Below, in pieces: positions 11,202-20,425 of a stretch of 64,000 nucleotides of DNA. The DNA lies in assembly GCA_033063855.1 (NCBI GenBank), contig CP093830.1, positions 4,712,854 to 4,776,853 of the forward strand, written 5' to 3'. Below the pieces are notes generated by a model. That model saw nothing but the letters and a program-made list of their open reading frames with translations, was not told the DNA's origin and ran no database searches. A program made the translations under genes and the position numbers. The DNA comes from Smittia aterrima. Its lineage: Eukaryota; Arthropoda; Insecta; Diptera; Chironomidae. Within the stretch, counting starts at the first letter, position 1. Each line of letters begins with the position of its first letter.

Positions 11202-11410
11202 AATTATTTCGTTCTGGATCTCGAAACAATAAAACCCTTGTCATTCAGTGTGTTTGCTTGCTCTTCCGTCTCGCTCATGTCTCATCAGTGTGGAGTCATC
11301 ACATCCTGAATCGCTTATATTACAGTTTTCTTTATTAGCGATCTCTGAAGTTTGCAAATGAAAAAGTATAAAATCACTTTCAGTTTGAGTTAGTACTTTT
11401 AAGCATAGAA
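11202..11410. other. Spacer between the Kunitz duplicates with a promoter-like relic
   Basis: This stretch is not part of the main duplication, but 11360-11400 resembles the Kunitz promoter: a TATAAAA at 11367-11373 in the same AAAAAGTATAAAATC context, then a TTGAGTTA stretch. It joins directly to the copied zinc-finger 3' end at 11411. It may be a remnant of a third unit. No Kunitz coding sequence is attached to it. Confidence 0.45.
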
Positions 11411-11597
11411 GTAAACATAGAATTTACTTGCAATAAACAAGAAAATGCTTCCTTATCTTAATTATTTTTTGTTCTTTTATTTTCAATGGTCAGTTTACAG
11501 AAAATTTTGTCGTGACGGAAATATTTTTTAATGGATTTTAAGTTTATTGTTATGAGGTAACGACTTCACGACGTGAGCCTCACTGACAACAAAAAAG

Positions 11598-11604
11598 TAT
11601 AAAA
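11598..11604 (+). promoter_or_regulatory. TATA box (TATAAAA) of Kunitz gene 2
   Basis: Same element and flanks as at 10825-10831, 59 bases before the ATG at 11657. Confidence 0.65.
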
Positions 11605-11656
11605 TCCTTTAAAAATTGAGTTAAGGCTTCAAACATTTAAAAGTCATTCAGTTAGA

Positions 11657-11905
11657 ATGAAGTTCATTTTGTTAGTTCTTGCTTTCGTTGGATTTTTTGT
11701 CCTAAGTCACTCAAGCCGCGTTACAAAACCACCACCTGATCTTTGCACATTGCCAGCTCAACCAGGAGCTTGCCATCATCATTTCAAACGCTACTGGTAC
11801 AATCAAAAGACTAACGAGTGCGAGATGTTCTGGTTCAATGGTTGTTTCGCCAATAGGAACAACTTTTTGAGAAAGGTCACGTGTGAAAAAGCTTGCAAGA
11901 AATAA
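11657..11905 (+). CDS. Secreted single-domain Kunitz/BPTI protein, copy 2
   Basis: An 82-residue paralogue of the gene at 10884. The signal peptide is almost identical. The six-cysteine Kunitz domain is complete (CTLPAQPGAC, NEC, NGC, VTC, KAC) and keeps FWFNGCFANRNNF. The P1 position is again His. Substitutions cluster outside the core: the stretch after P1 (HHRFQRWW becomes HHHFKRYW) and near the end (FVWKFNCERA becomes FLRKVTCEKA). A residue insertion in the signal-peptide end makes it one longer. Both copies are intact, so neither is a pseudogene. Protease target unknown. Confidence 0.93.
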   Translation: MKFILLVLAFVGFFVLSHSSRVTKPPPDLCTLPAQPGACHHHFKRYWYNQKTNECEMFWFNGCFANRNNFLRKVTCEKACKK

Positions 11906-11988
11906 ATTCTGAGCTGAAAATCGTTTCTTTTTTAATTCTGAAAATCAGCAAAATTTGCAATGAAATTGCTACTTTGTTAAAGAATAAA

Positions 11989-12568
11989 GTTGTTATCACC
12001 ACATTTTGTTTTCTTGCTAAAATCTACTGAAATGCTTCGCTGACAAAATAGGAAAATCGAAAAGGTTTGGTATGCGACAAATTCATGACTGAGAAGCAAA
12101 GTGTGACCTGTTTTGGCGTCATGTCTGAGCTAATTCACATAGAACTTTCTACTGAACGTACCTTCATCCTGTTATCAAGAGTGCATCAGCAATAAAATTT
12201 TTACTGTTTTTATTGTCACTAAGTTAATATCCCGAGTTTTTATCATCTGTTAACATTACCATCGTCCTTTAAACTGTTAGGATTGATGCTATCATAACGA
12301 CTCGTTCTATATAGGCTCTAAAGGCCTGATTGTTTATCTTATTAGAAAAAGTTTCCAGATTTTTCTCAGTTTTACTATTCTCCGAAAAGGATTATTAGAA
12401 TCAAATGTCCAGGTAGATCATTGAGAGAGATATTCTCGCCCCCTCCACAAACGACTTTTCGTCAACAATTTTCAAATAAATTGACGATCGTCTCTGAGCT
12501 TTCAATCATTCTAGTTTGAAGCTTCAAGACTTAAAGTCCTTCTAAGTAAATATTTCAAAAATAAAATC
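11989..12568. other. Intergenic region upstream of the TPR gene
   Basis: Non-coding AT-rich DNA. A TATATA-like run occurs near 12308 and could be a promoter element for the TPR gene, though it lies about 260 bases before the ATG. Nothing else is recognisable. Confidence 0.4.
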
Positions 12569-13676
12569 ATGGAAAAATTTATCGACAGATCAAAGGAAGC
12601 GGAAGCATGGAGCAAAACAATTATCAATTCTTATCGAGCAAAGGAATACGATCAATGTTTGGGCTATATTGACACAGCTCTCAAGACATTTCCTAAATCT
12701 CTGCCTTACAAACTTGTCCAGGCTGAGTGCTGGTTGGCTCTGAACATCAACGTCGAGAAAATCATTGAATCGTTAAAAGAAATTATCGCTGAGAATCCTG
12801 ATTGCTCTATTGCTTACTACAACTTGGGGCACACTTATTACCGTCGAGGAGACTTGGAAGAATCAATCGATATGTTGAATAAGGCAGCTCAACTTGATCC
12901 ATCGAGCTCAATGCTAAAAGCAACCGAGCTGAGAGTAAAAGCTCAGATCATAGTGAATTCACTTAATGATGGTAAGTTTAAAAATAATAATTTTCTCTGA
13001 ATGTTTCTATAATTTTTCTCTTTTTTTAGCTAAAGCCAAATATGAGATGGATCATATCGAAAAGGCGATGAACATCATTGCAATGACAATGGCAATCGAC
13101 CCAACGAACGAGAACATAAAGAAGAAAATCTACGACGTCAGAGAAAGTTTACTCAAACATTTAGTCGAAAGACTAGAAAAGGAAGTCCATCAAGAATTGG
13201 ACGAAGCTCTCAGGAAGCAAAATCTCAACAATAAACTGCAAGAAGTTGAACATTTCATTCAGTCAAAGAATTACAAAAAAGTTCTTGAACTTTTAGAAAG
13301 TTTTTCGGAAACTTCTGATGAAATTTTTTATCTCCGAGGCTTTGCTCAGTACATGTCAGGAGACTTCTCGGCAGCAATGGAATCATTTACTGAGGTTCTC
13401 AAATTGACTCCATCTCATCTTAAAGCTTCTAGACTTTATGCGAATGCAAAAGAAATGATCAGGCTTTTCGAGTTCGCCATTTCATGCATGAAAGAAGAAA
13501 ATCTTCAAGAAGCAATTCTTGCTTTAACAAAAGTCATAGAAATCGACAGAACCAACTTGAAAGCAATGGAATGCGCTTATTTCCAGAGAGCAATGGCGTA
13601 TTTCAATTTGAAACTAGAAGACAAAGCCATAAAAGATTTTAAGGAATTCGAAAATATTAAGAAGCAACTCGCTTAA
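12569..13676 (+). CDS. TPR-repeat protein resembling the TPR part of DNAJC7, no J domain
   Basis: Two exons, 12569-12971 and 13030-13676 (1,050 nt, 349 residues), joined in phase at D-A-K-A-K. The protein is built of tetratricopeptide helices: one good repeat is AYYNLGHTYYRRGDLEESID in exon 1, others are FYLRGFAQYMSGDFSAAMES and FQRAMAYFNLKLEDKAIKD in exon 2. The spacing of the later repeats recalls DNAJC7/Tpr2, an Hsp70/Hsp90 co-chaperone. In DNAJC7 a J domain follows the last TPR; here the frame ends at KKQLA and no HPD-containing J domain is seen downstream. No signal peptide or membrane segment, so cytosolic is likely. It may be a derived paralogue that keeps only the peptide-binding scaffold. 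Function is inferred from the fold only. Confidence 0.85.
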
Positions 13677-13878
13677 GATAAAATAAGTTTGACATAAGAA
13701 TATTCCCAAGACCTAAATAATTTGTACCCCTTTTTCTCTTGCCCTTATCGTGACAAGCCTCCGCCTCAAAAAATTTCCAGGTAAATTTCGATACTCATTT
13801 AGTTTAAGAGCCTCGACAGATGTTTCGAGCATATCAGTTGAAAATAACAAGTCGAAGAGAGCAAAAGAAGCTTCAGTG

Positions 13879-14220
13879 ATGCCAAAAAGTTGTCGGGTTC
13901 AACGAGAAAGTCTCCGAGTAGAATTGTTAAAAAGAAATTTTCGATCGAAATGCCCAGAATCGCGTTTGCATTCTAATATCAAATGTCATCACGATAAACG
14001 AATGGACAAAAGAATGAGAAAGCTTTTTAGAAAACGAAAATTTTCACTTCACCCATTGGAAATCGCACGTAACAAACTCATCCTACAACGAGAAAAGATC
14101 CCAATCGGCATCGAAGCAACAGAAGACTTCATGAAGAACTCATCACAATCACAAAGTAATTCCTTAACGAGCGTCATCAGAAATTTTTTCACTGGTCTCT
14201 TCAGAAAAATATTTCCATAA
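13879..14220 (+). CDS. Small highly basic hypothetical protein
   Basis: From the first ATG this frame encodes 113 residues, rich in Lys and Arg (for example DKRMDKRMRKLFRKRKFS), ending in a short hydrophobic-basic tail (FFTGLFRKIFP). The frame stays open upstream to about 13750 but without an ATG, so the gene may have an unseen 5' exon or be part of the 3' UTR of the TPR transcript. An AATAAA follows within about 15 bases of the stop. I recognise no family. Basic composition suggests a nucleic-acid binding or chromatin-packing role, but that is speculation, and it may be non-coding. Confidence 0.35.
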   Translation: MPKSCRVQRESLRVELLKRNFRSKCPESRLHSNIKCHHDKRMDKRMRKLFRKRKFSLHPLEIARNKLILQREKIPIGIEATEDFMKNSSQSQSNSLTSVIRNFFTGLFRKIFP

Positions 14221-14506
14221 AATTAACTTTAAAATAAATATTTGCTCATTAAATTTCAAATTATTTCTTTTTAATTCATTTCGTCATCGATTCGACTTGC
14301 CAACAATTTAATTTATTTACATTTTTAGGAAAACTTCATTAACGAGCAAACCGCTCTCGTTTCAATCGATGACAAAAATTTATTTTTCAGTGGAACTAAC
14401 TTTATTTCTTGAACGGTCGATACAAATGTTCGTGTGTGCTAAACGTGAAAAAAAAAACTTTATTTGATCAACTGTTTTATCATTTTGATGCAGAAAGATC
14501 GAAAGA

Positions 14507-16401
14507 TCATTTGTTTCGTTTAACAAGCTTCAACCAAATTCCGTTGATTGGCTGTAAGTTGAACGTTGTCTTAGAAAATTGTAATGGAATTTCAGTTTTG
14601 CTGATCGGCACGACGTTGTAGTTGAAGAGAATCGAGGAGACTCCACCTTTCACTTGAGTCAATCCAAACTTTTGTCCGAGGCAAAGACGAGGACCTTCTC
14701 CGAATCCTAAGAAAGCGAACTTAGGAATTGATTCGCGGTTTTCCTTCGACCAGCGATCGGGATTGTAACGATTTGGTTCAGGGAAGTAATCTTTGTCACT
14801 GGAAAGATTTTGATCGTTAAAATTGATTAAACTCATCAATAAAGATTGAACTTACTGGTGAATGGCGTAAAGTGGAATGACAACGTTTGTTCCTTTGGTG
14901 ACTGTCAAATTGTTTGTAGAGTTTTCGTATTGTGGTGGAAGTTCAACGTCTTCCAGATTAATCTTGGACAAGTGAAACACTGGACAGCTGGTACGAACAG
15001 TTTCCATCAAACATTGCTCTAAATAGTTGAGTTTGTTAATGACATCTTCAGTGATTTCTCCTTTGGTTGGTCCAAGAACGGAATCGATTTCATCTTGTGC
15101 TCGCTTTTGGATTTCGGGGTTCAAAGCAAAGTGGTAAAGAGTGTAAGACATTGTCGTGCTGCTGGTCTCGTAGCCTTCAGTCTAAATATGAGATGGAATG
15201 AATATTTAAGTTTTTGTTTCTAATGGAAAACTCACCAGCATCGTCATTGCGTGACCCACGACGACGTTCTCACTGAATTCAACTTTTCCATGTTTCTTAC
15301 GAAGATCAAGGATCACTTGGAGTAGATCATCTCGTCGGGTTCCGTTCTTTTCTCTTTCATCAACAACTTGATTCACGACTTCTCGGAATCTTCGATCAGT
15401 TTCCTTAGAAACGAATCTTAAATTTAACTTTGTCAGAAGAAATTCATTAATTTTATAATCAATCAACTCACGGGACTCTAAGGAATTTGTTCATGAACGG
15501 CATGAAAAGAACAATCTGCTGCTTCAGTCCAGTGATGAATGAAGGTTTGAAAATTTCATCTCCCATTCGTCTGAAGTCAGCGTTTGGATTCGTAAATGAT
15601 TCTCCATCAACTCCGTAAGAAACAGCAGCAACAACCTAACAAAATCTTTTGAATTGCTTAATCAAAAATTATTCCTAATTGAACTTACGTCTGTCGTGAA
15701 CTTTGCTGCCAACTGAAAAGAATAAAACGTTTCATAAGAAAATTGTAGATTTTTAGGAAAAATTTCTAACTTCTTTGATATCGAATTCCATTGTCGCTGA
15801 CTCTGGTCCTCCTTCGATGTACTCCAAAAGAGTTTTTGCGATATTGTTGATGTAAGGAATAGCAGTTCGAATACGTCCCGCGACGAAGAGTGGTGACAAC
15901 TGCTGTCTCACAGTTTTCCACTCATCCCCAGGAACCAAAAACGGATTCAAAGCAAGAAGAGGATCAAGCTCAGGGTCACAAGCAAAGTCATTTTTGTTGA
16001 AAGCATTAAACTTCGTTACTAAAACTTCTTTCACCAAATTCAAATCTCGGATGAGAAGCGCCGGTTCTCCAATTTTGTAGAAGCCGACATAGCGGGCTGT
16101 TGGATAAGATCTTGAAACCAATAAATTATTTATAAGTTCCTAAATATTCTTGAATATCTTCCTCACTCATAAATTTCCCGGTAAATTTCGCCGAAATGCC
16201 TTTTCTTCGTCACAACAAACTCAAACAAGTTTCCGAAAATTGGCAACGGAGCTGAAATCAAATTTGTTTAGATTCAGAAATTTAAACTAAAACTTTTGGC
16301 TTACCAGGTCCATCAATCTTCTTGCGAAACCAGTAGCTACATGTATACTTGAAATATAAACAAATCACTAGAACAGCGACTGCGATGTACATTTGAATCA
16401 T
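14507..16401 (-). CDS. Cytochrome P450, CYP3 clan (CYP6/CYP28-like)
   Basis: Microsomal haem monooxygenase, probably for xenobiotics or endogenous lipids. Eight exons: 16401-16305, 16251-16167, 16110-15771, 15712-15689, 15635-15472, 15416-15236, 15181-14856, 14798-14507; 1,509 nt, 502 residues, the usual P450 length. It has an N-terminal membrane anchor (MIQMYIAVAVLVICLYF), a proline hinge (GPAPLPIFG), the I-helix at TEGYETSSTT, the K-helix ETVR (ExxR), the PNRYNPDRW region and the haem loop FGEGPRLCLG with the axial Cys. Exon 4 is only 24 nt (LAAKFTTD). The I-helix begins with Glu where most P450s have Ala or Gly. Family assignment below clan level is not secure. It is divergent from RPF2. 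Confidence 0.93.
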
Positions 16402-17113
16402 CTGCGAAATAAATGATTTCCAAGGTCAGCCGCTAAATTGAAAATTAGTTAACCGAAACTTTTATTTGGAAGAATTGATTGCCAGCTGTCAAAGAAGACT
16501 TCACCAACGAATTAAATAAAACTTGACACAAAACTGTCGAAAGTCACAATATCAAAAGTTTACGATTCATTAAAATTATGTTCTTGCTGAGATAGTTGAT
16601 AACATTTCTTGTTTAATGACAAATAGGTGAGATAAAAAGAAAATTGTCACGATAAGAAGAAATAAAACTTCAACACTTTGTTGTCAATCAAATGAGAATA
16701 AGAATCATAAACTTTTATGCAATCAAAGTCAAATCAATTTGTGGCTCACATTGATTTCAATTTCGTTTTATTTGTTGTCACAATTTATTTCCATGAACTC
16801 TTCGCTTCGAAAGCGAAAGCCGAACTGAAAAGAAAATGTTTCAACTGATAAAAACTTTTGATTTATTTTGTCTATTTGATCGTGATATCATCAACAACGC
16901 TTTGATGAGCGCGGCTGAGAGCTTTTGAGCGTGAGAAGACTTCAAAAAAAAATATTTTCGAAAATCTTTATTTTTTTTAACGAAAATGTTTGAATTTGTG
17001 TCCCAGATTTTCGAAGACGAAAACCTCTGATCAAGCATGTTGAACAAAAACAATCGAGGAGAACATCTTTAAATTTTATTTCTTGAGAATCAACGAACGA
17101 AACAGAAATCAAA
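16402..17113. promoter_or_regulatory. Bidirectional intergenic region between P450 and RPF2
   Basis: About 710 bases separate the two start codons, which point away from each other. Promoters for both genes must lie here. I see no clear TATA box for either, no repeat and no coding potential. Short open frames inside look random. Confidence 0.5.
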
Positions 17114-18182
17114 ATGTCTCTAATGAGAATTCAGTAAGTGCTCAAGTGATTCCGCATCACAGCGAAGTGAATTCTACTCGAAATCAAATATTAATCTTGA
17201 AAACGTAATTTAATTTCAGAAAACCAAAAACACGAAAGGGAAAGAAAGCTCTACTTGCGCTCGAGCCGAAGGTAATTGAGAATGTCAAGAACTGTTTGTT
17301 TCTTGAGGGCCGTAAATCATCAGCGAACGTAAAGGAAGTTCTCAAGAATCTCTGCACATTCAAGAAGCCGCATTGCAAAGCTCTGACGAGAAACAATGAC
17401 ATTACACCATTTGATGATCAGAACCCACTTGAGACACTGCTCATCAAGAATGATTGTCATCTCTTCATGTTCGGATCACATTCCAAGAAACGACCTGACA
17501 ATATTATTTTGGGAAGAGCGCACGACAATCAAATCCTCGACATGATTGAGTTTGGAGTTAAGAATTTCCAAGGATTGACAGAATTCAAAAACGAGAAGAT
17601 TGGAATCATGACTAAGCCTTGTCTCGTATTCAATGGAGACAAGTGGAAGATGTCTGAGGAGTTGCGTAGAGTCAAGAGCTTGCTTGTTGACTTCTTCCAT
17701 GTTGAGGATGTAAGTTGATCTTGTTGCACAAAGAATTAATTTTATTTCAACTTCCACTTACTTTTTAGATTGACACAATTCGTCTTCAAGGCATTGAGCA
17801 TGTCATCAGCTTCACACTCGTTGACGATCTCACAATCATGTTACGTTCTTACAAAATCCTTCTCAAGAAGTCTGGACTTCGAACGCCTCGCATTGAACTT
17901 GAAGAAATCGGACCATCCATTGACTTTTCGATCAGAAGAACGAAAATTGCTTCTAAAGATTTGTACAAATTGTCGCACAGGAAGCCAGCAGAACTTAAGG
18001 TCACCAAGAAGAAGAATGTCTCTCGTGATGGATTCGGAAATGTTCACGCTCGCGTTCACATTGACAAGCAGGTCGTTGGCAAGCTTCAAACAAGAAAGAT
18101 GAAGGGATTGAAGAAGACTCCCGAAGAGAAGAAAGCAGCAAGAAAAATTAAGAAAGCAGCGGCTAAGGAGATCGCTGCATAA
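17114..18182 (+). CDS. RPF2: Ribosome production factor 2 (Brix-domain protein RPF2)
   Basis: RPF2 acts with RRS1 to load the 5S RNP (5S rRNA, uL18, uL5) onto pre-60S particles in the nucleolus. Three exons: 17114-17133, 17220-17709 and 17769-18182, giving 924 nt and 307 residues, close to the 306 of human RPF2. The first exon is only 20 nt (MSLMRI plus two bases). Conserved features: basic start (KPKTRKGKKALLALEPK), the Brix-domain core (PFDDQNPLETLLIKNDCHLF, FGSHSKKRPDNIILGR) and a Lys-rich C-terminal tail (KKTPEEKKAARKIKKAAAKE). AATAAA follows at 18199. The start is fixed by the short first exon and phase agreement. Confidence 0.97.
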
Positions 18183-18198
18183 TTTTGTTTTTAAGAGA

Positions 18199-18208
18199 AA
18201 TAAATAAA
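18199..18208 (+). terminator. Overlapping poly(A) signals of RPF2
   Basis: Two overlapping AATAAA hexamers (18199-18204 and 18203-18208) lie 17 bases after the stop. Confidence 0.75.
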
Positions 18209-18660
18209 AATTGAATTTTAAAATATATTTCAAAGTTTGTGTCCATCTGGTGGCGTTCGGTTAAACCAAGCGGGGCGCTCTCATACGCTACAGCAGTGGC
18301 AAATTAGAGAAAATTGCCGACGAGCTGAAACATCTTTATTTATCTCAATCAAGTCGTTTCGTAGTTGATTAAAGGTAAACATAAAAGAATCTTCAATTAT
18401 TAAGTGATCTCTTATGAAACAAACGATAAAATCTTTACAACCGCGAATATTTCTTTGAAAAAAAGAAACACATTGAAACATCAGCAAAACAAAAAGTGAA
18501 AAACACGATTCAAGAAATAAGTTGTAAAGCAAATTCAATTGAAAAGACTCAATTAATAGATTTAATAGTCATTTATGAGATCCCTTCGCTTTGTTTGTCT
18601 CAATCAAAAAAATCTTTCTCTTTGGTTAGTTTCAAACTTTTTTTATTTCCATTTTTAGAC
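18209..18660 (+). promoter_or_regulatory. OLA1 promoter and 5' UTR, probably with a leader intron
   Basis: A strong acceptor (pyrimidine run ending TTTTTAG at 18659) lies two bases before the OLA1 ATG, so the 5' UTR is probably spliced. A plausible donor, AAAG/GTAAAC, is near 18374. The open frame running into OLA1 from 18496 crosses this acceptor and is not thought to be coding. Confidence 0.5.
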
Positions 18661-20222
18661 ATGCCGCCGAAGAAAGGAGTTGAACCAGAGCAAAAGCCAC
18701 TGATTGGCCGCGTTGGTACCAATTTGAAAGTTGGCATCGTCGGAGTTCCTAACGTTGGCAAATCGACTTTCTTCAATGTGCTGACAAAATCAGCTGCGCC
18801 AGCAGAAAACTTTCCTTTCTGTACCATCGACCCCAATGAGAATCGCGTCCCGGTACCAGATGATCGCTTTGATTTTCTCTGTGAATATCACAAACCAGCC
18901 AGCAAAGTGCCTGCGTTTTTGAATGTCGTCGATATTGCCGGTTTGGTGAAAGGAGCTGCTGAGGGACAAGGATTGGGAAATGCTTTCCTCTCGCATATCA
19001 GCGCTTGTGATGCAATCTTCCATCTCGCCCGTGCTTTTGATGACGCTGATATCGTTCACGTTGAAGGCGAAGTTGATCCAGTTAGAGATCTTGACATCAT
19101 CTCAGAAGAACTTCGTTTGAAAGACGAGGACACACTCCTTAAAGCTCTTGATAAAGCTGAGAAACTCGTCGTCCGGGGAAATGACAAGAAGCTCAAGCCT
19201 GAATATGTAAGTTAATCATTTGAATTTAAAAACACTAACGTCACATGGAGTCAGCAGTCTGATCTTTCCAATGGAACAGTACAAGCGTTACACCTGTGGC
19301 AGAGCAAACACGATTCATTGCGCTATGTTTCTCGAAGCTTTACGAACTGTTTTAGTTAGTAAGGCAACTCTGGAAATGCTTTGATGTCGGTCGTTTTGTG
19401 AATTCTTTATTGAAACTCTTGAATCTTATCAAGTTTCAATTCTAGCAAAACTCACAAAATCATTTTATTTGAGGAATTTTGATTTATTCAATCTCATTTA
19501 TTCTTTCTTAGGACTCATTGTTGAAGGTGAAGCAATGTTTGATTGAAGAAAAGAAACACATTCGCTTCTACGACTGGTCAGCGCATGATGTGAGTTCAAA
19601 AATATTCCCATTCACCTCACTTACGATTATTAACTTTTTCTTATTTTAGATTGAAGTCCTCAACAAACATCTCTTCCTTACTTCGAAGCCAGTTATTTAT
19701 TTGGTGAACCTCTCGGATAAGGATTTCATAAGAAAGAAGAACAAGTGGCTTATCAAGATCAAGGAGTGGGTTGACAAGAACGACACTGGAGCCGCTATTA
19801 TCCCTTTCTCGGGTGCTTACGAGCACAAGCTTGTTGAAATCGAAGACGATGGCGAACGTAAAACTTACATCGAAGAGCATAAATGCCCATCCGTGTTAGA
19901 TAAAATTATCCTCACCGGATACAAGTCGCTGCAGTTGGAATATTTCTTCACGGCTGGCGCTGATGAAGTTAAAGCTTGGACAATCCAGAAAGGAACAAAA
20001 GCACCACAAGCTGCTGGCAGAATTCACACTGACTTCGAGAAGGGATTCATTATGGCTGATGTTATGCACTTTAAGGATTTCAAGGAAGAGGGCAGCGAAG
20101 CAAGTTGCAAAGCTGCTGGAAAATACCGACAGCAAGGAAGAAATTACGTTGTTGAAGACGGAGATATCATCTTCTTCAAGTTTAACGCAGGAGCTGGATT
20201 GAAAGATCCAAAGAAGAAGTAA
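18661..20222 (+). CDS. OLA1: Obg-like ATPase 1 (OLA1/YchF family)
   Basis: Cytosolic P-loop protein of the YchF branch that binds and hydrolyses ATP rather than GTP and acts in translation and stress responses. Exons 18661-19206, 19512-19589 and 19650-20222 sum to 1,197 nt and 398 residues (human 396). Visible: G1 GVPNVGKST, the switch region FPFCTIDPNENRVPVPD, G3 DIAGLVKGA, the YchF-type NLSDKDF in place of the usual NKxD, and a C-terminal TGS domain (QAAGRIHTDFEKGF, VEDGDIIFFKFN). ATG chosen because MPPKKG matches the family start. AATAAA at 20274-20279. Intron 1 (305 bp) is longer than most in this window; I see nothing hidden inside it. Confidence 0.97.
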
Positions 20223-20273
20223 TCTGTACTATCGAAACATGCATTTGTACTACTCCAACGTCATCCCCAGTTG

Positions 20274-20279
20274 AATAAA
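20274..20279 (+). terminator. Poly(A) signal of OLA1
   Basis: AATAAA 52 bases after the stop codon. Confidence 0.7.
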
Positions 20280-20425
20280 AGAATTTTTCACAGAATATAT
20301 TTGGTCGAAGGAAAATTAAATATTGATGAATCTGATTTTTGTCCTCTCTCATTATCTCCTAAATAATTAATTAGGCCAAACATTGCGGTGGAATAATTTT
20401 AGCAAGTCCACTTAGTTCAATCGGA

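Larger units (their letters stand above)
11411..11988 (+). repeat. Segmental tandem duplication, copy 2 (carries Kunitz gene 2)
   Basis: Second copy of 10637-11201. It begins with the four bases corresponding to the end of the zinc-finger open frame, carries an orphan copy of that gene's poly(A) signal (11432-11437), then TATAAAA (11598-11604), the Kunitz gene and a 3' flank with AATAAA at 11983-11988. Confidence 0.9.

Noticed and set aside
18496..18660. N-terminal extension of OLA1
   Set aside because: The frame is open, but a strong acceptor lies two bases before the conserved MPPKKG start, and the upstream residues match nothing in the family.
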